Part shown: piece after piece, positions 1-5,784 of the stretch
How the letters are laid out: each line of letters opens with the position of its first letter
Numbering within the stretch: the first letter of the stretch is position 1
Notes under the pieces: generated by a model
What the model was told of the DNA's origin: nothing
Seen by the model: the letters and a program-made list of their open reading frames with translations, nothing else
The model's database searches: none
Translations under genes and position numbers: made by a program
Origin: SAR324 cluster bacterium
Lineage (GTDB): Bacteria > SAR324 > NAC60-12
NCBI GenBank assembly: GCA_028822475.1
Contig: JAPKDT010000138.1
Coordinates: 1-5,784, forward strand
Direction of reading: 5' to 3'
Length of the DNA stretch: 5,784 bases

Positions 1-186
1 TTTAGCTGATACATGTTAAAGATTAGGGTATAAAACAGTTAAAGTGAGGATAAATTTTCAACAAAAAAACTACAGTCTTTAGTTCGCGGTAAAACACCAA
101 AAACTCTAAACGAGACATTTTAAGTGAATTTTAAGGACAATTAAATAAAAATTAAAAGCGCAACTTTGCAAATGAAATGAGGGATT
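1..186. other. AT-rich intergenic leader upstream of the 187 gene
   Basis: This stretch is very rich in A and T, with stops in every + strand frame close to the left edge, so it does not hold the tail of a + strand gene. A TATAAA at 29-34 resembles a -10 box but has no good -35 partner at 16-18 bp, and several TAAAT-like words between 120 and 160 are no better. It presumably carries the promoter and 5' UTR of the gene starting at 187, but I cannot fix a transcription start. No structured RNA or repeat was seen. Confidence 0.5.
179..183 (+). promoter_or_regulatory. Ribosome binding site supporting a TTG start at 187
   Basis: The purine run GAGGG lies about 3-4 bases before the TTG at 187. The nearest in-frame upstream codon that matters is a TGA at 178-180, so 187 is the first possible start in this frame. 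The ATGs at 172 and 177 are in other frames and run into stops after one and eight sense codons or so. The next in-frame ATGs (313 and 322) have no Shine-Dalgarno-like sequence. The spacing is rather short, so the start call is probable rather than certain. Confidence 0.5.
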
Positions 187-1449
187 TTGAAGGAAACATT
201 TAAGGGCAACCCACAGGCGATCACGCCTATTCCCAGCCTTAATTTTAAAAAAATTCAAAGGCAAATTTTACAGGCTGTTGAAGACGTCAACAATTTTAGC
301 AATTCTTCCTTTATGCTGAAGATGCGCAAAACAATTATGTCTGCAGACACGGGTACTAAGGGGGCTCACGTTGATGCGAGCATCATCGGTAATCAGGCAG
401 ATAATGCTGAAATTTCGGCTTTGGTTTCAAAAATCGCTAGTGATCCTGTCTCTACTGTTGCAAGGGTTAAACTGGTAAGAAGCGTTATGCATGACAAACG
501 GGACTTCCCTCTGTCCTTTTACCGCAACCTCTTGATTCAAGCTGCTCTTACTATTTATCTAGGAAACATAACACCTGCCACTTTGCAAATTGCCGGACAA
601 ACATACCGTTTATATTTGGAAAAAATAATCACGACACACAAAAAAAATATGCTCGTCGTTCACTCAAAACAACTAAAAAATGTAAATCTGGATGTAATCT
701 CAATCAAAGACTTGATAAAAGCGGATGATGAAGACGAAGAAGAGGTTGATGAAAATGAGGCAATGGTTATTCAGGAAATAAAAATAACTTTAAAATTACT
801 GGAATATACTGATTCTCTTGATGAAGATACCCGCGGAAGCATTACCATGTCAATGCAAATGGATGAGTTGGATGAGTTGACTTCTAAACACAGAGTGAAG
901 AGTTTATTTGGAGGAATAGGAGGAGGTGCGGATTCCGCTAAGAACAAACACGCTCTTGTGGTACGTAAAACTTTAGCGGCACTTGAAGTGATGAAACGCA
1001 TACCAGTTCTGCATCCAGTCGGACTGAAGATAGTGGCCAAGCTACAGGAAATAGACAGTAAGCTACCACTGCCTTATTTAATGGAAGCTAGGTTACACAT
1101 GCAGGCACTTCGGATATTAACTTTACGTTTAGTGATGCGGGATTTAACGGCTAGACCATCCATGACTCCAACTTTCAACAAAGCAATAGTTGCATACCAC
1201 AAAGCTTTAAAGAGATCTTCTTTTTTGAATCCAAAACGCGGTGACATAACTGTGCTGTCAGAATTCGCTCAAATTTCATACTACGCATATGAACAGCGTA
1301 AAATGCTTAGTCTTGCAAATCATGGTGTCTTGAAAATCCTGGAAATGGGCAAAAAGGCAGTTGATGTTCTTGCACCAAGCAACAAAGCATACCTCAAACA
1401 GCAGAAGCAGATTCAGGCTGCCCTCAAGTCAATTAAAAGGTACGGTTGA
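187..1449 (+). CDS. Uncharacterised 420-residue, mostly helical protein with TTG start
   Basis: I do not recognise this protein and assign no function. The open frame is long and uninterrupted and ends at TGA 1447-1449. Seen in the sequence: no signal peptide and no clear transmembrane segment, although residues 111-126 (FYRNLLIQAALTIYLG) form a hydrophobic amphipathic stretch. There is a strongly acidic patch at 180-191 (DDEDEEEVDENE). An in-frame tandem DEL-DEL lies at 226-231, and a glycine loop FGGIGGG at 241-247. The C-terminal half is Lys/Arg-, Leu- and Ala-rich and looks like successive helices. Its last 80 or so residues, with spaced Tyr, Ala and Leu, could be helical-hairpin (TPR-like) repeats, but no canonical TPR consensus is met. 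It is convergent with the esterase gene at 1525-2160 and not operonic with anything visible. A cytosolic scaffold or interaction protein would fit the composition, but this is inference. If the TTG start is wrong, the protein begins at residue 43 (ATG 313). Confidence 0.75.
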   Translation: MKETFKGNPQAITPIPSLNFKKIQRQILQAVEDVNNFSNSSFMLKMRKTIMSADTGTKGAHVDASIIGNQADNAEISALVSKIASDPVSTVARVKLVRSVMHDKRDFPLSFYRNLLIQAALTIYLGNITPATLQIAGQTYRLYLEKIITTHKKNMLVVHSKQLKNVNLDVISIKDLIKADDEDEEEVDENEAMVIQEIKITLKLLEYTDSLDEDTRGSITMSMQMDELDELTSKHRVKSLFGGIGGGADSAKNKHALVVRKTLAALEVMKRIPVLHPVGLKIVAKLQEIDSKLPLPYLMEARLHMQALRILTLRLVMRDLTARPSMTPTFNKAIVAYHKALKRSSFLNPKRGDITVLSEFAQISYYAYEQRKMLSLANHGVLKILEMGKKAVDVLAPSNKAYLKQQKQIQAALKSIKRYG

Positions 1450-1524
1450 ACTTTGTCAATCCCAGCTTATGCCACTCTTCTCATATAATTCAGTCGTCCG
1501 TTAGATTCGTAAATACAGCCGCTT
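1450..1524. other. Convergent intergenic gap, no terminator recognised
   Basis: These 75 bases separate the stop codons of two converging genes (TGA 1447-1449 on +, TAA 1525-1527 on -). A bidirectional terminator would be expected here, but I find no GC-rich stem followed by a T-run on either strand. The T-rich tract after 1523 has no stem in front of it. Termination may be factor-dependent, or the transcripts may overlap. Confidence 0.5.
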
Positions 1525-2160
1525 TTAATTTATTTCAGGTAAAAGTGGTTCTAAAGATTTAAGTACTGTTACTGCAATAATTTTATGACCTTCCGGATTA
1601 GGATGGATACCGTCTGGCTGGTTCAGACTTGGAACTCCTCCAACATCTTTCAGCAGAAAAGGAATAATCGACAGTTTGTATAACTCTGCCAATTCGTAAA
1701 ATACCTCCCGAAAAGTCTCTGTATATTCCTTACCGTAATTTAGCGGAATCTGCATTCCGGAGAGCAAAACCTGTATTTTTTCAGCTTGTGCTAACTCAAT
1801 TGCCTTGCTTAAGTTTTTCTTCATATGAGCCACACTTAATCCACGTAAACCATCATTCCCCCCCAGTGCAATTATAATGATATCTGGTTGCGAACGGATG
1901 TGCCATTTTATCCGTGAAGGTGCGCTGGCACTTGTGGAACCGCTGATTCCCGCATTGACAACCTTTACAGCATGACCTTTGCTTAAAAGTTCCTTTTCCA
2001 CTAAAAATGGATATGCTTCTTCTTTTCTGACTCCGAATCCTTCCGTTAAAGAATCTCCAAGCGCTACTATTAAAGTTTGTGAAAAGCAAATTCCAGAGAA
2101 TAAAATTAATCCGAACATAAGCAATACAAACCTGTAAAAACAATGTCTAAATATTTTCAT
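1525..2160 (-). CDS. tesA: TesA-like SGNH hydrolase (arylesterase / lysophospholipase), exported
   Basis: A GDSL/SGNH-family ester hydrolase expected to act in the periplasm on short esters, lysophospholipids or acyl thioesters. With the ATG at 2160 it has 211 residues (E. coli TesA has 208). Residues 1-27 form a signal peptide: basic MKIFRHCFYR, hydrophobic FVLLMFGLILF, and a likely cleavage after CFS. The catalytic blocks are present in order: GDSLTEG with Ser37, NAGISG with oxyanion Gly74, GGNDGLRG with Asn102, and DGIHPN with Asp183 and His186. The GGNDGLRG and the NYG..Y...F segment around 140 are typical of the TesA/arylesterase subgroup. A TTG at 2169 would add three residues (MRQ); ATG is preferred because it gives a standard signal peptide, although neither start has a strong Shine-Dalgarno. 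It starts 14 bp after the helicase stop and is probably co-transcribed with it. Fold and catalysis are secure; the natural substrate is not. Confidence 0.92.
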   Translation of the reverse strand: MKIFRHCFYRFVLLMFGLILFSGICFSQTLIVALGDSLTEGFGVRKEEAYPFLVEKELLSKGHAVKVVNAGISGSTSASAPSRIKWHIRSQPDIIIIALGGNDGLRGLSVAHMKKNLSKAIELAQAEKIQVLLSGMQIPLNYGKEYTETFREVFYELAELYKLSIIPFLLKDVGGVPSLNQPDGIHPNPEGHKIIAVTVLKSLEPLLPEIN

Positions 2161-2174
2161 CTGTCTCAACTGGC

Positions 2175-4190
2175 TTAAATGTGTTTAATCTGTGAGAAAA
2201 AGGCTGAACGGGATTCTCTGCTACGTTCCTTTTTTACTTCTTCAGTAGCTTCCCCTATTATTGGAACTGCAAGCAGTTCAGGATCGATGTTCAGCAGAAA
2301 ACGGGAAGGTTCCTGCTTGATGCTTTCTCCGTAACGCTTACGGAATTTGGCCATCGAAAAAGTTAATTCCTGCTGCGCTCTTGTGATGCCTACATAACAT
2401 AAACGACGCTCCTCATCCTCGCCTCCTTCTTCGATGGCGCGATTGTTAGGAAAGACACCTTCAGACATACCAACCATGAAGACAAAAGGAAATTCCAGTC
2501 CCTTCGCGCTATGAAGAGTCATGATCGAAACCTGATTGGCTTTACTTTCCGGATCGTTGTCACTTTGAGTAAAAAGTGTCACACGCTCTAAAAAACTTTG
2601 AAGATTTGCTTCCGGAAATTTTTCAGAATATTTCCGAACACTTATCAACAATTCAAGTACATTCATCACCCGACGTTCGCGCGCCTTGACGTCACCACTT
2701 TGAGTTTCAAGAAATCTAAGATAACCGATTTCATCCAGTAAATCTTTAAACACAACACCTAATACTTCATTGGAGAAACGCTGCTGATAATTACTGATGA
2801 TACCTGTAAACATCTCCATTGTGAAGGCTGAATCTTTGGGGATACGTTCATATTTTCTGGCTCCCATCATCACTTTAAACAAAGGAAGATGCGTTTCTTG
2901 ACAGTACTCATTCGCCTTCATCAGCGATGTTTTGCCAATTCCACGTCGGGGAGTGTTGATTATACGATGCAGGCTAACTTCATCATTTGGGTTATGAATA
3001 ACTTTAAGGTAAGCAAGGGCGTCACGAATTTCTTCTCGATCATAAAAGCTCGTTCCGCCTACCAAACGATAAGGAATCTTTGCCTCACGGAGTGCTTCTT
3101 CAACAAGACGGGACTGGAAATTGGAACGGTAGAGAATTGTATAGTCTAAATAACGTCGGCCTTGCTGCATTATTTTTGTGTGAATCTTCCTTGTGACAGC
3201 TTCCATTTCTTCTGCTTCATTATCTGCTAAAATCCAATCCAGTTTTTCACCACCTTGTTTTTCGGACCAGAGTTTTTTAGGCATACGCTGAGTATTCTCA
3301 GAGATAACCTGATTTGCAGCAGTTAGAATTTTTTGTGTTGAACGATAATTTTGTTCTAAGTGGATAAATTTTACTTCCGGATAATCACGTTCAAAATCTA
3401 AAATATTCTTTACTTCCGCACCTCGCCAGCCGTAAATGGATTGATCATCATCACCAACTACGCAGAGGTTTCTGTGACGTTTTGTGAGATGCCGTAGAAG
3501 TTTATATTGAATACGGTTAGTGTCTTGATATTCGTCCACCATAATATAACGAAAGCGCTCCGTTAAAGAGTCCATAACCTCAGGATGTTTCTCAAATAAA
3601 GTCAGCGTGAGGTTGAGGATGTCGTCAAAATCAATTGCGTTGCAGCCTTTCATTGTTTGCTGATAGTGTCTAAATATCTTGCCTACTAATTGTTTTTGCT
3701 GTGATTCATGTTGATCTAGAAAATCTTCCGGACCAGAACCTGTGGACTTTGCCTGACCGATTTCATAATGTACAGACTTCGCATCTATCAAACCGCTATC
3801 GTCAAAATCCTGGTCCTCCATTATTGTTTTGATAACTGAAAACTGATCCCGTGTATCGTAAATAATGAAATTGGAACGGTAACCCAGATGATGAATCGAC
3901 TTACGCAACAGACTCACCCCCAAGGCGTGAAATGTGCTCAAATGTATGCCTTTCTGTTGCTTTGAGAGCATTTCACGTAAACGTTCCCGCATTTCTTCTG
4001 CTGCTTTATTTGTGAAAGTAACTGCAAGAATTTGCTTTGGAGAGACCTGCTTTTTCTGGATCAAATATGCGATACGCTGTATAATGACACGAGTTTTTCC
4101 GCTGCCTGCGCCAGCAAGTATCATGACTGGACCATCTAGAGTAGTAACTGCTTCCTTTTGCTGCGTGTTAAGTGCTGACAATGAATTCAT
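2175..4190 (-). CDS. rep: Rep-like superfamily 1A ATP-dependent 3'-5' DNA helicase
   Basis: A UvrD/Rep/PcrA-family helicase that would unwind DNA 3' to 5' using ATP; Rep homologues clear protein roadblocks ahead of the replisome. All motifs are visible: Q motif around L7-N8..Q11, Walker A GAGSGKT 27-33, Ia TFTNKAAEEM 58-67, II VDEYQDT 218-224, III VVGDDDQSIYGWRGA 244-258, IV LEQNYRS 278-284, V TLHSAKGLEFP 558-568 and VI EERRLCYVGITRA 593-605. GDDDQSIY, GGTSF at about 380 and EPSRFLL at 627-633 match E. coli Rep more closely than UvrD. The length (671 against 673) and the absence of a long PcrA/UvrD-style C-terminal extension agree. The charged tail from about 636 (ending AFFSQIKHI) does not resemble the DnaB-contacting tail of E. 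coli Rep. The ATG at 4190 has no clear Shine-Dalgarno. It is the first gene of a probable two-gene unit with the esterase. Rep against a generic PcrA-like paralogue is the remaining doubt. Confidence 0.93.
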   Translation of the reverse strand: MNSLSALNTQQKEAVTTLDGPVMILAGAGSGKTRVIIQRIAYLIQKKQVSPKQILAVTFTNKAAEEMRERLREMLSKQQKGIHLSTFHALGVSLLRKSIHHLGYRSNFIIYDTRDQFSVIKTIMEDQDFDDSGLIDAKSVHYEIGQAKSTGSGPEDFLDQHESQQKQLVGKIFRHYQQTMKGCNAIDFDDILNLTLTLFEKHPEVMDSLTERFRYIMVDEYQDTNRIQYKLLRHLTKRHRNLCVVGDDDQSIYGWRGAEVKNILDFERDYPEVKFIHLEQNYRSTQKILTAANQVISENTQRMPKKLWSEKQGGEKLDWILADNEAEEMEAVTRKIHTKIMQQGRRYLDYTILYRSNFQSRLVEEALREAKIPYRLVGGTSFYDREEIRDALAYLKVIHNPNDEVSLHRIINTPRRGIGKTSLMKANEYCQETHLPLFKVMMGARKYERIPKDSAFTMEMFTGIISNYQQRFSNEVLGVVFKDLLDEIGYLRFLETQSGDVKARERRVMNVLELLISVRKYSEKFPEANLQSFLERVTLFTQSDNDPESKANQVSIMTLHSAKGLEFPFVFMVGMSEGVFPNNRAIEEGGEDEERRLCYVGITRAQQELTFSMAKFRKRYGESIKQEPSRFLLNIDPELLAVPIIGEATEEVKKERSRESRSAFFSQIKHI

Positions 4191-4232
4191 GAAACGGAAA
4201 AGATCAATAAATATTTTGCTTAATTTGTGATA

Positions 4233-4259
4233 AAGTATTGTTGACCATACTCAAGTATT
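4233..4259. repeat. Clustered AGTAT/ATACT half-sites (possible operator)
   Basis: AAGTATT occurs twice as a direct repeat (4233-4239 and 4253-4259), 20 bp apart, which is about two helical turns. The inverse, ATACT (4247-4251), lies between them. It forms the dyad ATACT-CA-AGTAT at 4247-4258 and a second dyad with AGTAT at 4234-4238. The position between divergent genes suits a regulator site, but the words are short and the region AT-rich, so chance is possible. Confidence 0.3.
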
Positions 4260-4260
4260 T

Positions 4261-4284
4261 CAGCAAGCCATTTCAAACTTGCTG
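4261..4284. repeat. 7-bp inverted repeat CAGCAAG / CTTGCTG
   Basis: Perfect 7-bp arms at 4261-4267 and 4278-4284 flank a 10-base centre. The repeat sits 35 bp before the thioesterase ATG. It has no following T-run, so it is unlikely to be a terminator. It could be a protein-binding dyad, or a small hairpin in the leader if transcription starts upstream. Confidence 0.35.
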
Positions 4285-4319
4285 TATTAACAATAATTAT
4301 TTTTCTGAAAAATATAACC

Positions 4320-4745
4320 ATGACTGCGGATGAAATACAAATTTTTTTGCAGCAGGAATTCCCCGATAATCCAATGCTAGTTGAATCTTGTGAAAATCGG
4401 CGGGCAAGGCTACGCCTCGATGTTGATCATACCCACTTGCGTCCGGGAGGAACTGTCTCTGGACCTACCATGATGTTACTTGCTGACACAGCAATGTATG
4501 CCGCAATTTTAACCACAATGGGTGCAGTGGTTTTAGCCGTGACGACAAATTTGAATATTAATTTTTTACGTAAACCGGAACCGCACCGTGACCTTTTAGG
4601 AGAGTCATGGCTGATGAAAGTGGGCAAACGTTTAATCGTAGGTGAGGTTATTATCTACTCGCAGGATGACCCTGAACCAGTGGCACACGCGACATGTACT
4701 TATTCTATTCCTCCACAATCCATACAAACAAAAGTTCAGAGTTAA
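4320..4745 (+). CDS. PaaI-family hotdog-fold acyl-CoA thioesterase
   Basis: A 141-residue single-domain hotdog protein of the PaaI/YdiI-like thioesterase group, expected to hydrolyse acyl- or aryl-CoA thioesters in the cytoplasm as an oligomer. The central helix region reads RPGGTVSGPTMMLLAD (41-56), matching the family pattern of a Gly-Gly turn followed by an active-site acidic residue (probably Asp56). The strand TTNLNINFLRKP (75-86) and the C-terminal AHATCTYSIP are also typical of the group. The length is normal for the family. The ATG at 4320 has only a weak purine-poor leader. The gene heads a + strand cluster with fxsA and ribE and its stop abuts the fxsA start. Substrate cannot be told from sequence; no linked phenylacetate genes are in view, so the paaI symbol is withheld. 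Confidence 0.88.
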   Translation: MTADEIQIFLQQEFPDNPMLVESCENRRARLRLDVDHTHLRPGGTVSGPTMMLLADTAMYAAILTTMGAVVLAVTTNLNINFLRKPEPHRDLLGESWLMKVGKRLIVGEVIIYSQDDPEPVAHATCTYSIPPQSIQTKVQS

Positions 4746-5126
4746 ATGTGGTGGATCCTGTGTACTTTATTATTTGTTGTTCCGAGCATAGAAATATGGG
4801 TACTCATGCAGTTGATGTATTTTATGCCACTCAGCACAATATTTTTGCAGTGTGTTGTGACAATCGCGGCCGGTTTGTGGTTCATGCAGGGTGAAAATTT
4901 TACACTATGGACCCTAGTTGAAAGTGAATTACGTAACCGGAGAGTTCCTACAGAAGAAATCTTTGAGGATTTGTTACTTTGGTGTGGAGGAGCTTTACTC
5001 ATTGTGCCCGGACTTTTAACAGACGCACTTGGTCTGGTTATCTTTATCCCTGTGGTGAGGGAAGAAAGTATTCGTTGGCTTCGAAAACGGGTACAGAAAT
5101 ATTTGGGACTACCACCATTGAATTAA
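4746..5126 (+). CDS. fxsA: FxsA-family inner-membrane protein
   Basis: A 126-residue integral membrane protein of the FxsA family. The E. coli member is known for relieving phage T7 exclusion by the F plasmid PifA protein when overproduced; its normal role is unknown. Family marks are the N-terminal PSIE (13-16) inside the first hydrophobic segment (about 2-24) and the PGLLTDALG motif at 88-96. Membrane segments are about 2-24, 28-47 and 78-104, with the hydrophilic loop 48-75 between the second and third. The basic tail RWLRKRVQKY suggests a cytoplasmic C terminus. The ATG follows the thioesterase TAA with no gap, which points to translational coupling; only a weak CAGAG lies upstream. ribE starts 39 bp downstream. 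The C-terminal extension found in some FxsA proteins is absent. Confidence 0.87.
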   Translation: MWWILCTLLFVVPSIEIWVLMQLMYFMPLSTIFLQCVVTIAAGLWFMQGENFTLWTLVESELRNRRVPTEEIFEDLLLWCGGALLIVPGLLTDALGLVIFIPVVREESIRWLRKRVQKYLGLPPLN

Positions 5127-5157
5127 AGGTTCTCGGATTAATTTTTGCTTTGAAATT

Positions 5158-5161
5158 GGAA
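5158..5161 (+). promoter_or_regulatory. Ribosome binding site of ribE
   Basis: GGAA precedes the ATG at 5166 by four bases, inside the 39-bp fxsA-ribE gap. It supports the ATG that gives the canonical MFTGIV N terminus of riboflavin synthase. Confidence 0.5.
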
Positions 5162-5165
5162 AAAC

Positions 5166-5784
5166 ATGTTTACTGGAATTGTACAGGGAATACGTAAAAT
5201 ATTAGTCGTGGAAGATCTTCAAGGTGGAAGAAGATTGCGGATTCAACTCGCAGATTTGGCAGAGAAGCTTCAACAGGGTGCAAGTGTTGCGGTAAATGGA
5301 GTATGCTTGACAGTTGTTCGTTTTGAGAAAGATTGGGCGGAGTTTGATATTATTCAGGAGACACTCAATAAATCAAATCTTGGTGTGTTGAAGGTTGGAA
5401 ATTTCGTCGACATCGAGCGCGCATGTAGTTTTGGGGACGAGGTTGGTGGACATTCTGTAACAGGTCATGTGGACTGCAAAGGAATTATTGAAGAAGTCCG
5501 TATTACACCCAATAACTGTGATATTGTCGTAAGTTGCGGCAAAGAGTGGATGGCATATTTAATCCCTAAAGGTTGGATCGCCATGGATGGTGCTAGTTTA
5601 ACTTTGGTTGAAGTCGGCGAAAATTACTTTTCAATTTCACTGATACCGGAAACTTTGGAACAAACAGTTCTTGGTAAAAAGAAAAAGGGTGATACCGTAA
5701 ATCTTGAATTTGATCATACAACAAAAGTAATTGTCTGGACTATTGAAAGGATGCTTCCGCAGATTAAAAAACAACTGCTCGAAG
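5166..5784 (+). CDS. ribE: Riboflavin synthase alpha subunit, 3' end cut by window edge
   Basis: Catalyses the dismutation of two 6,7-dimethyl-8-ribityllumazine molecules to riboflavin, the last step of riboflavin synthesis, as a cytoplasmic trimer. The frame is open to the window edge (206 codons visible; E. coli enzyme 213), so only a few residues are probably missing. It has the two lumazine-binding repeats. The first shows MFTGIV (1-6), GASVAVNGVCLTV (38-50), ETLNKSNLG (65-73) and GGHSVTGHVD (94-103). The second shows PKGWIAMDGASLTL (134-147), LIPETLEQTVLGKKK (159-173) and VNLEFD (178-183). Residues aligning with the E. coli active-site set are present: Phe2, Ser40, Cys47, Thr49, His101, Lys135, Ser144 and Asp183. 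The LIPETLE..LGKKK signature is close to the E. coli enzyme. No other riboflavin gene and no FMN riboswitch is visible upstream. Named ribC in E. coli. Confidence 0.95.
   Translation, partial: MFTGIVQGIRKILVVEDLQGGRRLRIQLADLAEKLQQGASVAVNGVCLTVVRFEKDWAEFDIIQETLNKSNLGVLKVGNFVDIERACSFGDEVGGHSVTGHVDCKGIIEEVRITPNNCDIVVSCGKEWMAYLIPKGWIAMDGASLTLVEVGENYFSISLIPETLEQTVLGKKKKGDTVNLEFDHTTKVIVWTIERMLPQIKKQLLE

Larger units (their letters stand above)
4191..4319. promoter_or_regulatory. Divergent promoter region between rep and the thioesterase operon
   Basis: These 129 bp lie between two divergent start codons, so they should carry promoters for both units. The region is AT-rich. TTGACC at 4241-4246 and TTGCTG at 4279-4284 could serve as + strand -35 elements, but neither has a good -10 at 16-18 bp. 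No convincing -strand promoter was found either. Short dyads are concentrated in the middle (4233-4284). The presence of promoters is inferred from gene orientation; their exact positions are not resolved. Confidence 0.55.

Noticed and set aside
1..14. A reverse-strand ATG at 14-12 opening a frame off the left edge (MYQL...), possibly a divergent gene start
   Set aside because: Only four codons are visible, there is no Shine-Dalgarno sequence before it, and chance ATGs are common in AT-rich DNA.
771..1040. Open frame of 89 codons on the - strand
   Set aside because: Lies wholly antisense within the 187-1449 gene, with no recognisable protein features.
2080..2100. Possible lipoprotein box around Cys near the end of the esterase signal peptide
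   Set aside because: The sequence before the Cys is FSGI, so the position just before Cys is Ile rather than Gly, Ala or Ser; signal peptidase I cleavage fits better.
1853..2143. Open frame of 96 codons on the - strand
   Set aside because: Out-of-frame shadow of the esterase gene, which has a full set of catalytic motifs in its own frame.
2889..3149. Open frame of 86 codons on the + strand, and a similar one of 98 codons at 3934-4230
   Set aside because: Both are antisense to the helicase (the second overlaps its start) and their translations look like non-coding shadows, rich in Cys and Phe.
4241..4269. TTGACC as a strong -35 box for the thioesterase operon
   Set aside because: At 16-18 bp downstream the sequence is CAAGCC-like, not a -10 element.
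4261..4310. The CAGCAAG/CTTGCTG hairpin as an intrinsic terminator
   Set aside because: The stem is short, its loop is 10 bases, no T-run follows directly, and it lies between divergent starts where no transcript needs to end.
4427..5197. Further overlapping frames on both strands at 4427-4627, 4694-4894, 4742-5002 and 4979-5197
   Set aside because: All overlap the thioesterase, fxsA or ribE genes, whose frames carry clear family motifs.
1..5784. CRISPR array, insertion sequence, tRNA or rRNA, toxin-antitoxin or phage-defence module
   Set aside because: No regularly spaced repeats, transposase, RNA-gene signatures or paired small genes are visible. FxsA's link to phage T7 exclusion in E. 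coli is an overexpression effect and is not evidence of a defence locus here.

Overview
This is a compact, AT-rich (about 40% GC by eye) bacterial chromosomal window with short intergenic gaps. Most of it is recognisable housekeeping or metabolic genes. The Rep-type helicase, TesA-type periplasmic esterase and riboflavin synthase all resemble proteobacterial (E. coli-like) versions, and the esterase has a signal peptide. This suggests a Gram-negative, proteobacteria-like organism. A deep-branching low-GC lineage such as SAR324 is possible, but that is only a guess. No mobile element, CRISPR array, rRNA or tRNA is visible.

Layout from left to right. (1) An AT-rich leader (1-186) precedes a + strand gene for a 420-residue protein of unknown function that begins at a TTG codon (187-1449). 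(2) A 75-bp convergent gap without a recognisable terminator follows. (3) A - strand pair is transcribed right to left: a Rep-like superfamily 1 DNA helicase (2175-4190) and then, 14 bp further on, a TesA-like SGNH lipase/arylesterase (1525-2160). (4) A 129-bp divergent intergenic region (4191-4319) holds several short dyad and direct repeats. (5) A + strand cluster follows: a PaaI-like hotdog thioesterase (4320-4745), an FxsA-family membrane protein whose ATG directly abuts the thioesterase stop (4746-5126), and riboflavin synthase alpha ribE (5166 to beyond the right edge).

The helicase and esterase are probably co-transcribed, as are the thioesterase, fxsA and ribE, because of spacing and shared orientation. 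No pathway clearly unites them. The helicase is a replication/repair function, the esterase is exported, the thioesterase is presumably cytoplasmic acyl-CoA metabolism, FxsA is in the inner membrane and RibE makes riboflavin.

I found no convincing novel multi-gene system. The items most worth a second look are the unrecognised 420-residue protein, the clustered AGTAT/ATACT and CAGCAAG/CTTGCTG repeats in the divergent promoter region, and the placement of ribE behind a thioesterase-fxsA pair with no visible FMN riboswitch.
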